Source: Pisolithus tinctorius (lineage: Eukaryota > Basidiomycota > Agaricomycetes > Boletales > Pisolithaceae). From it: a stretch of 26,021 nt of DNA. The notes under the pieces are model-generated. The model did no database searches. It was not told the DNA's origin and was given only the letters and a program-made list of their open reading frames with translations. A program made the translations under genes and the position numbers. The DNA lies in the NCBI GenBank assembly GCA_024663395.1, contig JANFAH010000098.1, positions 120,001-146,021 on the forward strand, read 5' to 3'. Below, in pieces: positions 1 to 10,798 of this stretch (its first letter is position 1; each line of letters opens with the position of its first letter).

Positions 1-3000
1 ATCATGTGGGCGGTTTGACTAGACCAGGAGCGGGCTCTGTCTACCAGTTTGTTTTCCTCACTCACCAGAGTGGAGATCCATGTTTTCATCTGGGGGGCTT
101 TTTGCCACAATCTCACTCTGAGGTCTGCCATACATTCCTCTATCATGGGCACCCCAAGCTCCCAGGCTGTGACCTGGTATGCATGCATGGTGCTGTTGGA
201 GGCGGACCCTAAGGCTAGCTTCAGTGCCACATTGGCTTCTTTCTGTATTATGTTCATCCTGTGCTGGCACATTCTGACCCACTCTCCTCCATAAAGACCC
301 AGGGACAAGATCTTGGAGTGGATCACTGCTAGCTTTAGTTCCAGTGGGAATTTCGGGTCCCTTAGGAAGGCCTGCCTCATATCAATAGTGGTTTTCACTT
401 TTTTTGCCAGGGTTTTGCAGTGATTGGTCTCGTCCATGTGTTCCGAGTCTCCCAGTCAGTCGGTTACCCATATGCTGAGGTATTTATAGGCCCATACTAC
501 TGGGACCTGCTCTCGTCTGACCTGGAATGTCTTTTGTGCAAACTGTTGTTGTTCTTCCTCCATTCCATTTATCATCAGCACTCCACATTTCAGGGCTCCA
601 ACTGGCATGTGCCAGTCTTCGCTCCAGCGGGCTATCCCATTCAAGACTTCCTGGGCTTCCTCTTCCATTTCTGCCAATCTGGCTATATCATCAGCAAAGA
701 GGAGGCCAGGGCATTTTTTCCTATCCTTGATTCCAGGTATTTCTATTCCTGTCAGTAGGTATTCGATGAGGTTGTTTATGAACAGGATGAAGAGCACTGG
801 GGAGAGGGGGCAGCCCTGTTGGGTGCCCCTTATGAGGTCAAAATATGGGGTGTTTTCATCCCCCACTTGGACACAGGCTTTGGAGGTGTGATATATGGAT
901 CTGAGCAGGTCAAGGAAGTGTCCTCTCACTCCCATGGCATCCAACTTTTCCAGTAGCACTTCATGCATAACTTTGTCAAATGCCTTTAGGAGGTCGATGA
1001 AGATCATGAAGGTTTTCTTGTCCTTCAAGCAGCACCACCTCACCATTTCAGCAAGGGTTATGAACTGTGTGATTGCTTCCTCGTGATTCCTGAACCTACC
1101 CTGTTCCAGTACCAATATATTGTTATCCTCTGCCGCTTTCAACAGTCTCATTGCCATCATGGAGGTGACAATTTTCATTGCCACCACTATGAGGCTGATT
1201 CCCCTGTAGTTTTTCAGGTCAGTGGGGTCACCTGATTTGAAGAGCAGTTTTTCCATCACCAAACTCCAGTATTGGGGCTGTTTCTTGGTTTTCCATATGC
1301 CCAAGATGACCCTGTGCAGATGTTCACCCATCATGGTCACTGGTTTTTCAGGGAGCTCATGTTCTGGTAGTGCCACATAGAGGCCATCTCCTACCTGCAC
1401 TCCCTGTCGCTCCAGCAGATGGTGGCATTCTTCTTTAAGCAAGGCTTTATAGACCTCTATCGGAATGTTGTCATGTCTGGGTGCAGTGCCCAGCATCATC
1501 TGTCTGATCACCAGCAGGATCTCCCTCCAGGCAGGCATGTCATTTAGCCCTTGGAGTTCTTGCTCTCATCTTTTACATGCCTTTCCAGCCCAGTAATCCT
1601 TGTTTCTGGAGAGCAATCCAGGATCATCTTGGTGGAGGTCCTTGAAGTATTCATAGGTCCTTTGCCTTATATCAGCTTCATCTGTGAGGAGCCTCCCTTC
1701 CTTGTCTATGACAGGTTTTATGCTGTCGTTACACATCATGCCTTTGGTAGTGGAGTCCTCCCAGCAGTGGAAAGCCTTCATTTCACTGTCAAAATAGAGC
1801 TTGGCAACCTGTGCCACCTCCTTTTCATGCATTTTCTTTTCCATGCTTTGAGGTGTTTATGGGTGTCTCTCTTCAGTGTGCAGTAATGTTGCCACAGGTG
1901 GTCTGTGGTAGCAGAGCCTTGTTCAGCTGCCAGTTCCCATTTTTTGTGTGCTTTTGTGGCCTTGTCTGCCTTTTTCTTTAGGGATCTGTTTAGCCTTGGT
2001 TCTGTTCCCACTCTTTGGGTCTTTATTCCCAGTTCCAAGGCAACATTGTTGACTACAGTGCTGAATTGCTCTGCACATCGGTCCAAATCCTCTTTGGTTT
2101 TGATGGGATCGACAGGGAGGGCACTCCAATGGTTGTGGTTTATTATGGCCTTTCCATGGCCTTTCACAAGGTCTACGTTGAACTGATGGGTCACCAGCAC
2201 TGCCCTCTTTCAGGGTTCTTTTTCAGCACCTTTCAATGCAGTGACTATCAGGAAGTGATCAGAGTCTGTGCCCCAGTTGCAGACCACCTTTCCTGGTTTC
2301 AGGAAGCAGTTCACTGCAGGGCTGACCAGTATGTTGTTGACATCTGACCATTTGGTGCCCTTCCTGTGGAAGGTAAGGCTGCAGCCAGCGATTTTGAGGC
2401 AGGTAGGACTGTCATTTTCCTTTGTGATCCTTCTAGCCAGCTCGTCATGTCTCATGTTGAAATCTCCCATTATTACCACTTTGGCATCATGGTCCTTGGA
2501 GACTATGTCACAATATTCCAGCATTATATCCTTCAGGCATTGTGTCCTCTTGCTCCATTGGTTTCCACCCAAGGGGAGGTAAACCAAGATGATGTGCCAA
2601 GGTCTGTCCCCACTGAGTTTAGTGATTTTTACATGGATGTAACATTTTTCCTTGTTCAGGGAGACCTCATAGGATGGGAAGTGCCTGCTGACAAGGAGGG
2701 CATGTCCCCTAAAGCCTGCAGACTTGGGTCTTTGGTAGGTTTCATAGCCCTCGATGTGGAACCTGTACTGATTTTTCCCCAGCAAGGTTTCCTGGATAGC
2801 GAGCACTCCTATCCTGTTCCATTTCAGGAGGTTGATAATGCCAGGCTTTTTTGCACCCATGCCATTTATGTTTAATGTCGCAATCCCCTTTCTGGGGGTT
2901 TCCTCAAAGGCCAGGTGGGCAGGATGGGGCTCCAACTTTCTGTCTCTCCAGGATTTCCAAGTGTCCAGCTGCCAGTGTGTGGTAAGCTTATCATGCTTCC

Positions 3001-3859
3001 AGAACCATTTCAGCTTGTACGGTGGGAACTTGTTTATTTCTCTGGTTCCATGCCTTCTCTGGGCTGCCATGAGGTACAAGCCTTGTTTGATTCTGGCAGC
3101 CACCCTTGCCTCCAACCAGAAGTCAGTATGTGGGTAGCTGTTGGGTTGTAGGAAGGTTTGCACCTGTAACACACTGTCCATAACTTCAGGGGCTAGGTGG
3201 TCCTTCAATACATCCCAGACTTCCTGCCTGGTGAGCCATCCAGTGTTGAATAGGCAGAACCTCACTGGGGCCATCAATTCAGCAGTAAATTGACTATGGG
3301 TGGGGCTGTACGGGAGGAAAGGTGCTAGGGGGACATCTATGTCCTGTTCACTCCTCCTTTCCTCCAAGGGCACTCCCTCTCGCAGGGGTGTTCCAAATCT
3401 ATGTTTGATCCAGGATGCATTATCTTCGCTGAGGGCATGGTCCCTTCTAACGAAGAAATGGCACTTCTCTCTATGCCATTGCTTGACACCCAACCCCATC
3501 CTGAGTGTTTCCTGTCGTCCATACATACTCTCTCAGAGTGTCACATTAGTCGGGCAGTCCTTTCCCACTGCTCTTCTGAGCACTGCCCTTCTGGTACCAT
3601 ACCAGTGCCATGCTTCCTCAGGCAGTACATCCTCTCTGCAATTGTTCACCCACTCCATGCTGTCAAAGAGGCATTTACCTCTGTCACTAAGGATATCCAA
3701 GCAAATCCAGCTGTCCCCTTCTTCAGCAGAGGAAGCAAATGTACCAAGGGGTATATAGTTGAGTTCCTGCTCAGGGGAAGGAGGTGAATAATCTAAAGCA
3801 GCATGTCTGATAGTGGGTGAAAAATCTGGTTCTGGTGTATTTATATGTGTATGTTGCAT
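1..3859 (-). pseudogene. LINE-A ORF2: AP-type endonuclease + reverse transcriptase, inactivated
   Basis: In retrotransposition this protein nicks the target and copies the element RNA. Reading from 3859 down, about 325 residues of unrecognised N-terminal sequence lead to an exonuclease-endonuclease-phosphatase domain: TLNINGM near 2880, IQET, GDFN near 2460 and SDH near 2255. A linker follows, then reverse transcriptase with QQGCPLSPVLFILF and the catalytic FADD near 690, and a C-terminal tail still open at position 1. The frame holds four stops, all TGA: 3533-3535, 2210-2212, 1566-1568 and 456-458. The sense continues in frame across each. One frameshift lies near 1825-1845. The first ATG-initiated segment begins at 3859, but the true start is uncertain. 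The catalytic residues listed are present, so the stops and frameshift are what disable it. The clade is not assigned. Confidence 0.86.
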
Positions 3860-4505
3860 CAGTGAGCAGTTTACTACCCAGGGATTGCCCTAGACCCGTT
3901 GGGAGGGGCCCTCTTTGGATACTTAACAAGGTTGTGGGGCTTCCAGCATCCATCTTGCAAAGGGAGTGTCACTCAGGAAAGTTTGGCATCACCCCTCTGT
4001 TCACTATGTCTATCCAACTAATGCATGTGTGAACAGGGTGGGGAGGGGGACTCTGCAGGCTCATATTTCATTGGCAGTATATCATGCCAGAGTCCACTAA
4101 TGACTTCATCTCCTATCAGGCAAAGGTGGTGGGGTTTCTTTCAGCATTGGGGGGTATTCATTTCACATAACCCTGATGCATTTTCGACGAATTGACATTT
4201 CTAATTGGCCAAAACAAAAAGAGACACTCACCAATTCAACTCAAACTGGCTGCAATTTAATTCTGGCCCACCCCAGGTTCGAACCAAGTCCTCCAGACAT
4301 ATGGGTTTATGGAGACTGCTCACCTGGTAGTGGCGACTTAGACTGCTAGAGTATCTCGTGGATGAAAACACTCCCTGGTTAGCAATATATGACCAGTTCT
4401 AGATCTTATGTAAGCAATTGTGCACACAGGGGGTCATAAATCAGGCTGTCGGGGTCGGTACAAGCACTCAGAGGCCTGCCCTATAGCAAAATCTCACTGG
4501 GCATT
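3860..4505. other. Non-coding spacer between LINE-A ORF2 and the repeat block
   Basis: No coding frame longer than about 60 codons looks real here. A short inverted repeat (GGACTCTG at 4048-4055, CAGAGTCC at 4088-4095) and a GGTTCGAACC palindrome near 4275 that resembles a tRNA B-box are the only structured items seen. It may be the 5' leader of ORF2 plus the edge of an inserted sequence. Confidence 0.4.
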
Positions 4506-4596
4506 ATGGCTGGCCTAAGCAGAGCTTCATCATCATCAATACCCTCAGACCGAGGTCCAAGGGTATCGATTCCGAAGCTCTGATTAGGCTGGCCAT
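4506..4596. repeat. 91-bp imperfect palindrome (long hairpin)
   Basis: The left arm 4506-4528 pairs with the right arm 4574-4596 at 20 of 23 positions. Inside, ATACCCT at 4540-4546 pairs with AGGGTAT at 4560-4566, and the centre GACCGAGGTC can fold again. A (TCA)n-like run sits on one side of the inner loop, so the two halves are not equal in length. The function is unknown. It could be a tiny foldback element, a remnant of transposon termini, or an RNA hairpin of a larger non-coding repeat. Confidence 0.7.
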
Positions 4597-4599
4597 TCA

Positions 4600-5560
4600 T
4601 CTAGATTTAACTAACTTGTGAAGTACAGGTTTACCCTTGGGTGACCGGGCTTCAAGACCAGGTGACAGGGGCTAAGTCCAAGTGGCCAGAATCAAGGCCG
4701 GGAGACAGGGGCCAAGTCCGAGTAGACCGGAGTCAAGGCCGGAGGTCAGGGGCTAAGTCCGGAGGACTGGACTTAAGGCCGGCAGCATGGGAATAAGACC
4801 AGTAGAATGGGAAACCGACCGGTGTTGGAGCACGCACAAGGGGAAGCCGGTCTGGGGTTGGATCTACCTCCCTTGGTCTCAGCTTATGTGCTGTACCCTT
4901 ATGCAAGCCAGGGAGAGGTCTGGGACAGGGGCCGGGAATAGCTTAGGGCTTGGCCTTAGCTATGGAGTAGCTCTAGGGGTAACATGGAGTTGAGGGTAAT
5001 ACTAAGTTGATATTCTGACTGAGGGTGCTACAAAGTATGTACAGGGGTTAAATACACAAGGCCGGTCTGGGATAACAAACATAGAGCTGGACTTGTTAAT
5101 AAGCTATTAGCAAGAAGATTAGCAAGAGAGTGGATAGCCATAGTGGCTGTGCCGAGGCTAATAGCCAAAGTCCAGGTGACCGGCATACTGGGGTCAGACA
5201 CAGGATTTGTACAGTAAGCAAAGTCAGATGAACGGGCTAGACTAAATATAGTACAAACAAAGGGAAACAGACCGGAGTTATGTCTGGGTGACCCAGACAT
5301 AGACCTGGGAGGACCGGGGTGGAGCAGCGCAAGGCTGGGAGGCCGAAATGGACCGGAGATAGGGGTAAAACACCGGACTTGAGTTATGCAGGCCGGAGTT
5401 GAGTTATCTAGGGTCGGGATTGGGTTTTCTAGGCTGGACCAGGACCAGACTTGACCGGAGATAGGGGCTAGGGGTCTGGACTGGTCCAAGTCCGAGTCCG
5501 AGAGTCATGGATATGACATAACTTTACAGTTCTTACTCGAGCAATGATTGAGCACTGGAC
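4600..5560. repeat. CpG-retaining non-coding block rich in CCGG / GACCGGA words
   Basis: I count roughly 27 CpG dinucleotides in this 960-bp block, whereas neighbouring coding relics have very few. The text repeats words such as GACCGG, GGCCGG, AAGTCCG and CCGGAGATAGGGG, first as a regular tandem (4656-4816) and then irregularly up to about 5510. No open frame here has coding character. It looks like a satellite-like or LTR-like sequence younger than, or protected from the decay of, its surroundings. Confidence 0.5.
4656..4816. repeat. Four imperfect tandem copies of a 40-41 bp unit
   Basis: The units run about 4656-4695, 4696-4736, 4737-4776 and 4777-4816. Each begins with GACC or GGCC plus GG, carries a CAGGGG(C/T)(T/C)AAGTCC-type core, and the first three end with TCAA or TTAA. 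The copies differ at many positions, the fourth most. Confidence 0.65.
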
Positions 5561-5746
5561 CAAAGGAGTGACATTAGTGCCAAAGCACATAAATGATAGA
5601 CTACTGTAGGGGCGATTGGAATGTACACAAGATCCTGTACATATACACACCATGGCATTAAAGGAATGACTACTTTGCAACACCTATATGTACAGGCAGG
5701 TCATATGTATGTAGTAGTCCCAAGTCAGAGTGCCAGGGGAACACAA

Positions 5747-6846
5747 TCAGTTCTTTCCCTTTTTCCCCTTGTTGTTACCCTTATGCTTCTTCGCTGGATG
5801 GTTGTTGTCTGAGGGTAGTTTGGGCACATCAGACTTGTCACCATCCAAAAGAGCTCTGGTCTTAGAGCCCAATGCAGGGTTCATCTCCTGCTCCTTTCCT
5901 CCCATCTCCTTCATGGATTTGTTGGTGGGTCTGGTCAAGACACCTACAGGGACAAAGGCCCACTCCTGCATGTCAGGGGATTGAAGTCAGAGTCTCAACC
6001 CACAAGCACTCTGGATGTGATCAACCTCCCCACAAGCAGAGCAAACTTGTTGTCATTCCAAGCAGAGGATGCATCCTTTGTGCGAGAATTCCTTCTTCAG
6101 GTTCTCCATGACAGCAGACTTTTCTTGGGCAAAATCACCTGCTAAGTAGACTTTGTCCATCACCATGCCATTTTCCATCCTCACCTGTGTAAAGACTGTC
6201 ACCCACAGCATCTCCTCTGACAGAACAACCCTCTCCAACTCCTTCTGAGTCATGTGCACTGGGACCCCACCGATCATCAAGTGTTGCCAGCTAGATAGCT
6301 CATGTGCAAGAGAATGAAAACAACACCCCAAGCCCTTTGAGAGTTTGATGCAGTCGCTTGGTAGGATTTGAAGGAGCTGGGGAGCATCCTTCGCTTCGAA
6401 CATCAACAGGTACCTGATTGTCTTTCCAGGAAAGGGGTATCTTTCGATCTGTACAGGCTGCACTTGCCACTGCTGTATAACAAAATTCGATACCATGAGG
6501 AACAACTTCGAGTCATAGTGGTTTCCTGGACTGAATTGGTGGTCATGCTCATGTACCGTGGCAAAGACCAACCAGAGCAGGGAGTTTTGCAAGATCCTGT
6601 CCTTCATCTTCTGGTCCTTCTCTGCAAAGACCCTGCAGGTAGCCTGCCCAGTTCTTATCAACACCGAAGACTTCATCAACTTGGTCAGCCAGGGTCATCT
6701 CACCACATTCCATGGCAGCAAAAGGGTCTCCCATGCCCTCCACTTCACCAGTCATCTCAAGCTCTTGTTCTGGCTTGGGAGTCACAACATGTCTGCACTT
6801 GTGACTGTGTGACTTGGTTAGCAGGGGTCTTGGGGGTGGAGGACAT
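5747..6846 (-). pseudogene. LINE-A ORF1: gag-like protein with CCHC zinc knuckle, decayed
   Basis: This is probably the RNA-binding ORF1 protein of the LINE whose ORF2 lies downstream on the same strand. The main frame runs from about 6679 to 5747. A zinc knuckle near 6000-6045 reads C-SA-C-GEVD-H-IQSA-C, the CX2CX4HX4C pattern. After it comes a lysine-rich tail (KKHKGNNKGKKGKN) suited to nucleic-acid binding. Two in-frame TGA stops (6053-6055 and 5987-5989) interrupt the knuckle region. The N-terminal part is spread over two other frames: an ATG at 6844-6846 and an acidic stretch around 6550-6785. At least two indels are therefore implied. The central 150 residues resemble no family I can name. 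It could instead be a gag from an unrelated element. Confidence 0.55.
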
Positions 6847-7297
6847 GGTGGGGTAATAATTTAAAAGGAGTGTCTGCAGGTTTTCATTAGCAAAAATTCC
6901 AAAAATTGCCACCCATAGCTAATTGGAGAGACTCGGTTTGAACAGGGCAGGGATCACCTGTGCCCTTGAGGCAAAACCCAGAATCCAACCAAATGCATTC
7001 CTTGTTCAGTAGCAGTCAACCTGCAAACATAATTATTAGGAGTTTTCAAGCTAGACCAGGATCAGTATTAACACTGCATCGCTATGGCTCCCTATTCCTT
7101 GGTCTAGACTGATCACCAGCTCCAGCATCAGGATGCCTTAGGTTAAGATAGGCCACACCTTCATCAGGCAGTTCATTCAGTTTCCCATCTGACCCTGCCT
7201 TCCGGTCACAAGGGGCACTTGGCTATGCTGTATGTGCATTGCCTGGGTGGAACCACAAGGAGGTGGCCCCTTTGATACATGTACTGCCCATAGTCCC
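6847..7297. other. Non-coding interval between LINE-A ORF1 and the 18S fragment
   Basis: I see no gene here. An inverted repeat (TAGACCAGG near 7055 and CCTTGGTCTA near 7105) and a B-box-like GTTCAAACC on the minus strand near 6950 are present, but neither forms a recognisable tRNA. The part next to ORF1 may be its 5' untranslated region. Immediately below the 18S fragment the minus strand reads GGGACTAT, a word also found a little further along fungal 18S, so the rRNA match may resume briefly after a small deletion. Confidence 0.4.
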
Positions 7298-7645
7298 AGC
7301 AGGTTAAGGTCTCGTTCGTTATCAGAATTAACCAGACAAATCACTCCACCAACTAAGAACAGCCATGCACCACCACCCATGAAATCATGAAAGAGCTATC
7401 AATCTGTCAATCCTAGTCATGTCTGGACCTGGTGAGTTTCCCCATGTTGAGTCAAATTAAGCTGCAGGCTCCACTCCTGGTGGTGCCCTTCCATCAATTC
7501 CTTTAAGTTTCAGCCTTGTGACCATACTCCCCCCAGAACCCAAAGACTTTGATTTCTCGTAAGGTGCTGAGCAACACATCAAAAAGAGGTCGCCCCATCC
7601 CTAGTCAGCATTGTTTACTGTTAAGACTACAACAGTATCTGATTG
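7298..7645 (-). rRNA. Partial, decayed 18S (small-subunit) rRNA sequence
   Basis: The minus strand reads as the central part of eukaryotic 18S rRNA. It starts at the conserved ATCAGATACCGTCGTAGTC helix (here ATCAGATACTGTTGTAGTC) and runs through CTTACGAGAAATCAAAGTC, GGGGGGAGTATGGTC, AACTTAAAGGAATTG, TGACTCAACA and GGTGGTGGTGCATGG to GAGACCTTAACCTGCT. It covers about 348 nt of a roughly 1.8-kb gene, so it cannot be a working rRNA. Compared with the conserved sequence, almost all differences are CpG to TpG or CpA, for example ATTGACGG to ATTGATGG, GGTCGCAAG to GGTCACAAG and CCTGCGGC to CCTGCAGC. The TAGGATTGACAGATTGATAGCTC variant fits a basidiomycete. It is either a broken rDNA copy hit by LINE-B or 18S RNA captured during retrotransposition. 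Confidence 0.93.
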
Positions 7646-7656
7646 TTTTTTTTTTT
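7646..7656 (-). other. Poly(A) tail of LINE-B at its junction with 18S sequence
   Basis: On the minus strand the end of LINE-B is followed by A11 and then directly by CAATCAGATAC of the 18S fragment. A poly(A) run at the 3' junction is the mark of target-primed reverse transcription. One of the A residues may belong to the target. Confidence 0.75.
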
Positions 7657-7659
7657 GGT

Positions 7660-8670
7660 AGGTGTGGAGAAAGCTGCTCAACAGCCCATCAGGGTGGTCA
7701 TGTCCCTGGTGTGTGAGGTTGGTCTGAGCCTTGTTCGTTGGTTGTTGAAGACTTTTCCATTTCATTCTTTCCATACCAGCCATGATGTTTCAACCATCAT
7801 GATTTGGTATAGGATTTGCTTATTGGTGTTTCATTTGTCACTTTTTTGTTGTTTTAGTTTGATCAGGTTTGGTGTTTGTATTGTTTGTATTGTTGGTATT
7901 GGCCAGGTTGTGGTGGGGTCTATTTTCGATAGTAGTTGTGTTATTTCAGTCCATAGTTTGGGTGTTTCATTTTCTGTGCACTTGAGGAGTATGTGTTCTG
8001 GGGTTTCTACCTCTCCACAGGAACAGTATTGTTTTTCTTGTAGGTTGGGGATGTTTCAGAAGAAAGTTCCACATTATATGGCATTGTGTGTTAGTTTCCA
8101 GAGGAAATCTTGGATTTCCTTTGGTATCCATGGTCGTTTTTTGCTCCTCCATATTTGTTTGTTTGTGACTTTTCTTTTTTGTTCTTGGCTTTCATACCAG
8201 TCTTTGATTCTTTGTATGTTTTGGTTCATGGTTGGGCATTCAGATGGGTCTTTGTAGTATGTTTTATTTATTAGTTGGTAGGTGGTGTGTTGTGTTAGGG
8301 CATTTAGCCATGCTCCTTCTATTTGGAATTCTGGTGGGATTATTATTTCTGGGTGCCATGGTTCTTCTCTTGTTGGTTTTTCTGTTTTTAGTAGTTTCAT
8401 TAGGTTGTTGTGCATTTGTTTTGTTTCATCCTTTTTGTTATTGTGGTAGTGGAATGTGGTTTTATTTCCTCATTGTTGGGCTAGGTAGGCTAGTTCCTTC
8501 CACAGCTTGGAGTGCGGAACATCTAACCAGTCTCTGTCCTCCCATGACTGTAGTTTCTTGGTTATGCCTTTGACTAGTTCTCTCGAGGTTGCTAGGATTT
8601 TTACATCTCCTATTCCTGGGGAGGATGTATATGGTTGCCAGGATGGCATTTGCTGTTGTGTTTCTTTCAT
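7660..8670 (-). pseudogene. LINE-B ORF2, C-terminal RNase H-like and zinc-binding region
   Basis: The frame differs by one from the RT part. The segment at 8470-8670 (KGITKKLQSWEDRDWLDV, then SKLWKELAYL) resembles the second half of a LINE RNase H domain, but the expected DS of the catalytic motif reads ATS and no TDGS start is seen, so it would not be active. After a TGA at 8470-8472 the frame continues through RPWIPKEIQDFLWKLTHNA to a cysteine/histidine motif C-S-CGEVETPEH-ILLK-C near 8000-8025, then ETSWLVWKEWNGKV near 7770, the usual end of Tad1-type proteins. Stops: TAA 8074-8076 and TGA 8056-8058, 7831-7833 and 7678-7680. Assignment to RNase H is moderate. The zinc-binding end is clearer. 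Confidence 0.7.
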
Positions 8671-10798
8671 ATGATTTTAGTGTTGTGTTGGTGGGTCTTG
8701 GTGTGTTTTGGTGTATTAGGAGTTTATGTTCATTGGTTGTTATGTAGAAGCGTTTATCTTCTGAGTTTGTTATTTTTTGTTGTTTTCATGGGATTGGTAG
8801 TAGTGTTCTTGTGTCTTTTTTCTGTCTTTGTTTATATGTGGGGTCACTTTTTATGATTCTTATTACTTTGTGTGGTGTTCCTTTTTTGATTATTGTTGGG
8901 TTGAAGATGATATCTCTGTCATCAACATTTGCTTGTTCGTTTCTCATTTGTGTGTTAGGTGTGTGGTCCATAGGGTGTGGGGGGGGGGGTTGTTTATTTG
9001 GGTTATATTTTTCTGGTAGTTTATCAACTAGTCAGTTAGACATTTGCTCACAGGCTTTGACATCATTGCAAGGTGCGAGTTCTGCCAGGTTTGTTACTTG
9101 TATTACAGTTTTTACATTATGGTTGTTCCTTAAGCATTTGGAGGATTTTTTATTCCACAGGTAGTTGTTGGTTGCAGCCAGGTGGTTCCAGATTGGTAGT
9201 TTGTTTAATGTTTCTAGGCTTAGTTGTCTTCCATCAAGACCAATGTTGTATTTTCATGCTGTGTTTATTATTTCTTTTAGCTGAATTGGTATTTGTGCAT
9301 CTTTTTTGGCTGATTCATGCCAGTTTTGCAATGCCCATGATATGCAGCTTTTGTGTTTGGTTGTGGGTTTCTTTGTTACATTGTTTGCTAAGATGGCATC
9401 TGCCATGTAGGCCCATGATGGGCGACCTGATGTGGTCAGGTACCTTCTTAGCCATGTTATTTTTATTGCTTCTAATCATGCTTTGAGGTTTGGCATGTTG
9501 AGGCCACTGAGTGCTGTTAGTGCGTATGTGTAGGGTTTGTCTATCAGTCCTCTTTTCTTGTTGTTCCATAGGAAGTTCTTTATCAGTTTGGTCATTTGGT
9601 ATTTGATATGTTTTGGCATGGTATTTACTGTTGCTAGGTACATCGCTCTTGATTGTATGAGGGGTTTGGACTGTAGCTCTTTGCCCTTTAGGGTTGGTCG
9701 GGATGCTTCTCATAGTTTAATAATTTGTTTTTGTTTGTCTAGGATTTTGTTCCATTGTTCATCTATGGTGATTTTATTTCCTATCCATGCTCCTAGAGTG
9801 CACATTGGTTGTCCATCTTTTATGATGTTGATTCCATTGTCGAAGGTGTAGTTGTTCATTTCTCTGTTGTTTATTAGGTTTTGTCTGAAGGTCATAGTGC
9901 CAATTGGCATGATTTCTGTTTTTTCCTTGTTGAATTTGGCTGTTGATGCTAGGCAGAAGGTTTGTAAGATGTTGTCAAGGATGTTTAGATCATCCTCTTC
10001 TGTGGTGTAGACAAGGGTGTTGTCTGCAAAGAGGGTTACTTTAATGGGTTCAGCTAGTTCAGGTATTTTGATTCCTTTCAGTTCTGAGTTTCTTATTGCA
10101 ATCACAAGTGGTTCAATTGCTAAGTCATATAGCAGGCATGAGACAGGGTTGCCCTGTCTTACTCCTCTGTTTACTTTGATTGCTTGTGAGGTGGTTCCAT
10201 TTAATGTTATTGTGGTTTCTACATTTTGGTAGAGTTCTTTTATTGTGTTTATGAAGGGTTGTGGGAAGTTCATTTTTTGAAGTACCATCCACAGGTAGTC
10301 ATGGGCTATTTTGTCATATGCTTTTTCCTGATCTAGGGAGATCATGCATCCATTGGTTTTTGTTTGTTCACAATGTGATATCATTAGGATTGACAGCATG
10401 GTGTGATCGTATATACTATGGTTTGGTATGAATCCAGCTTGGTCTGGGTGGATCAGTGATTGTGCCACTTTTCCTAGTTTTGATGTGAGTGCTTTTGTCA
10501 TGATTTTGTAGTCTGTGTTTAGTAGGGTTATTGGGTGGTAGTTTTCAATTGTCTTTTTGTCTTTCTTTTTGTAAAGGAGCATCATATTTCCTTTTGTGAA
10601 GTTGGGGTCATGTATTCTGTGTTTTTCAATGTCATTGTAGATTATGTTTAGAATTTCAGTTATTTGGATGTCTTGGTCTTTCTCCCAGGTTTTGTAGAAT
10701 TCATATGACAGGCCATCTGGTCCCAGGGCTTTCCTGTTCTCACTGTTCTTCAGTGCTTTTTCTATGTCTAGTTTTGTTAGGGATTCTGTGATGTATGT
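8660..10798 (-). pseudogene. LINE-B ORF2, reverse transcriptase and connection
   Basis: After the frameshift near 10800 one frame runs down to about 8660. It holds KALGPDGLSYEFY near 10700, LYKKKDKKTIENYHPITLLN, DQAGF, LDQEKAYDKI (motif A), GVRQGNPVSCLLYDLAI (motif B) and LFADN near 10020. The last is the catalytic motif C, normally FADD, so the second aspartate is replaced by asparagine. TGA stops at 9710-9712, 9476-9478, 9254-9256, 9032-9034 and 8786-8788 interrupt the frame. Downstream text such as SGLNMPNL and SWAYMADAIL is typical of the thumb and connection of Tad1-type proteins. An 11-base C run (sense strand, 8979-8989) is a further place for slippage. Confidence 0.88.

Larger units (their letters stand above)
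1..6846 (-). mobile_element. LINE-A: decayed non-LTR retrotransposon (ORF1 + ORF2), cut by the window edge
   Basis: On the minus strand a CCHC gag-like ORF (5747-6846) is followed by an endonuclease/reverse transcriptase ORF (1-3859), the usual two-ORF order of a LINE. The 3' end lies beyond position 1, because the reading frame is still open there. The two ORFs are separated by about 1.9 kb of non-coding DNA, which is long for a LINE and is rich in CpG and in short repeats between about 4500 and 5560, so a later insertion may have split the element. That both ORFs belong to one element is inferred from order and strand only. No poly(A) tail or target-site duplication is visible in the window. 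Confidence 0.6.

Noticed and set aside
4260..4330. tRNA gene or tRNA-derived SINE from the GGTTCGAACC word
   Set aside because: The B-box-like word is a simple palindrome. No A-box at the right distance and no acceptor or anticodon stem could be built. The same holds for GTTCAAACC near 6950.
7298..7645. Functional rDNA unit
   Set aside because: Only about 348 nt of 18S is present, with many changes at invariant positions. No 5.8S, 28S or ITS sequence is seen.
7643..8856. Long plus-strand frames with many leucine/phenylalanine/valine codons (apparent membrane proteins) across 7600-12000
   Set aside because: They are the antisense of the A-rich LINE-B coding strand. T-rich codons mimic hydrophobic proteins.
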